DNA of 64,000 nt, taken from positions 4,413,897-4,477,896 of the forward strand of contig OZ026548.1 in the NCBI GenBank assembly GCA_964020155.1. Direction: 5' to 3'. The notes under the pieces are model-generated. The model searched no databases. It saw only the letters and a list, made by a program, of their open reading frames with translations, and was not told the origin of the DNA. Of the stretch, positions 63,031-64,000 are shown piece after piece. Source of the DNA: Chondrilla cf. caribensis. Its lineage: Eukaryota; Porifera; Demospongiae; Chondrillida; Chondrillidae. A program made the translations under genes and the position numbers. The first letter of the stretch is position 1, and each line of letters starts with the position of its first letter.

Positions 63031-63633
63031 CACACACACACCTCAAATTGAAGTTATCGTTCTTGACAAACTTGTGTGTTGGATCTGGTGTTGCAGAATA
63101 CTGGTGACCCCTTTGATCCACTCCCTTAAGCTGTTCAATGTTATCTCTATATGACAGGGAGAATGAAGAACATACAGTAGAACCTCCATAATATTATAAT
63201 GCAACATCCCCTATGACTATATTCTGAAGTGTTTTAGCAGATTATGGCCTTGTATCAGGAGATTGATGGTATAATCCCAAATTCTGTCACTTTATAGATA
63301 AACTAGTGTACAAGGAGACATACAAGGGGATGAGAGGGTGTGATCAATGCAGGGGTATCCCCTAAGGGTGGGTGGGATTATGCGCGCATTGCAGGGGTAT
63401 CCCCTGAGGGTGGGTGGGATGGTGTGCCCATTGCAGGGGTATCCCCTGAGGGTGGGTGGGATGGCGTGCGCATTGTGAGGATTTCCCCCTTCTAAACACT
63501 GTCAGGGTTCTCATGTACAGAATACATGTGTTGACAAACGCACACAACTCACTCGATCACTGGTATTGTGACCTCAACTTTACTTGCAGTCACTGCAGAA
63601 GGTTGCCTGTCTTTTCTGCTCTCAAACTCAGTA
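61553..63633 (-). CDS. Unrecognised gene, C-terminal exons
   Basis: Exons in gene order: 63633-63553, 63146-63042, 62751-62609, 62321-62225, 61670-61553 (TAG). Phases 2, 2, 1, 2 match at every junction. The donor of 62609 (GTGAAA) is the least certain. The roughly 180 residues are hydrophilic and probably disordered: Ser/Pro/Glu-rich (MSPSKSEGCLSTSPPEKKP), then a basic Arg-Trp segment (YRREIAKRWQRERTESTRG), an acidic Ser-Asp stretch, and an end at IKRPAPEW. No domain is recognised. The 5' part lies beyond the right edge. A + reading of 62216-62332 is also open, but it does not connect to other exons. Confidence 0.6.
62400..62582 (+). repeat. (TG)n microsatellite
   Basis: TG tract with TATG/TTTG variants in the intron 62322-62608 of the minus-strand gene (antisense). 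Confidence 0.95.
62930..63041 (-). repeat. (CA)n / GCACGCACAC repeat abutting a splice donor
   Basis: In gene sense the exon 63146-63042 ends TTTGAG and continues GTGTGTGTGTG. Confidence 0.95.
63340..63475. repeat. 36-38 bp minisatellite, 3-4 copies
   Basis: Unit GCAGGGGTATCCCCTGAGGG plus TGGGTGGGATGGTGTGCGCATT. Each unit contains the palindrome GGGGTATCCCC. Confidence 0.85.
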
Positions 63634-63961
63634 CTACAATGGAAATATGATCAAATATTACCAGGTAGGTATAATGAACAGATAGGAATGTACATAGTTC
63701 ATATTATGTCCACACATATGAATGTACAGTGCAGTACTGTATGTACAGTAGCAGTTTGCATACAATTTGTGTACATTTGTCAACATTACTGTGTATATTG
63801 TGTACATGTATGTTAGGTCATGTACACATGATAGTGTGTGTACTGTATGATATTGTGCATGTGTATGTATTTGTACATGTGTATCTGTGAGCATATGTAT
63901 TTATGTAATATGTAAATGTTTGCATTTTTATCAATGTCAGGTTGTCATACACAGATAGTCT

Positions 63962-64000
63962 CCATATACAGTGAAACTTCTCCAATCCAACACTCAATGG
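63962..64000. mobile_element. Tigger-like MITE end at the right edge
   Basis: CAGTGAAACTTCTCCAATCCAACACTCAATGG, split here only for reading, matches the reverse complement of the terminus at 52040-52078. The rest lies outside the window. Confidence 0.55.

Overview
The window is animal nuclear DNA: spliced genes with GT-AG introns, metazoan-only families, a eukaryotic tRNA gene with a Pol III T-run terminator, and abundant (GT)n/(AC)n microsatellites, minisatellites and MITE-like elements. Small introns, an ankyrin-ROC-death-domain gene and tandem families of lineage-specific genes suggest a non-bilaterian animal, most likely a sponge. That placement is inference. Exon models were built by hand from splice sites, reading phase and protein similarity.

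Left part. 1-9086 (+) is the 3' end of an unrecognised eight-exon gene. 9143-10477 (+) is a small three-exon twin Cx9C gene like human C22orf39/PANTS. 11186-15038 (-) is an ankyrin-ROC-COR-like-death-domain gene interrupted by one in-frame TAG. 16219 to about 24.6 kb, perhaps 29.3 kb (-), is a C1-DH-PH RhoGEF ending in a CaaX box. It carries tRNA-Glu(CTC) in an intron.

Middle. Two class I fructose-bisphosphate aldolase genes lie in tandem (30143-31174 and 31910-32995, -). The downstream one is divergent and lacks the C-terminal tail. The other starts 224 bp from a 19-exon DDX21/DDX50 RNA helicase gene (33220-42657, +), forming a head-to-head pair. Two intact single-exon XPG-N/FAM120-Asteroid-like genes (45449-47287 and 47919-49766, -) sit in an array with two decayed relatives.

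Right part. 50.25-61.12 kb is a direct tandem duplication of about 5 kb units (two full, one partial), bounded by tails of a tRNA-like SINE. Each full unit holds a gene combining an ANKIB1-like N-terminus (MG start, ankyrin repeats) with an NBR1-like C-terminus (LC3-interacting motif, UBA). Both copies carry different inactivating lesions, and each has lost a different candidate LIR motif. 61553-63633 (-) is the 3' end of another unrecognised gene, possibly with a duplicated alternative last exon.

Two genome-level patterns stand out. Intronic dinucleotide repeats are mostly (GT)n in the sense strand of the host gene and often start at the splice donor itself. Several small palindromic or fold-back elements lie in introns and intergenic DNA.
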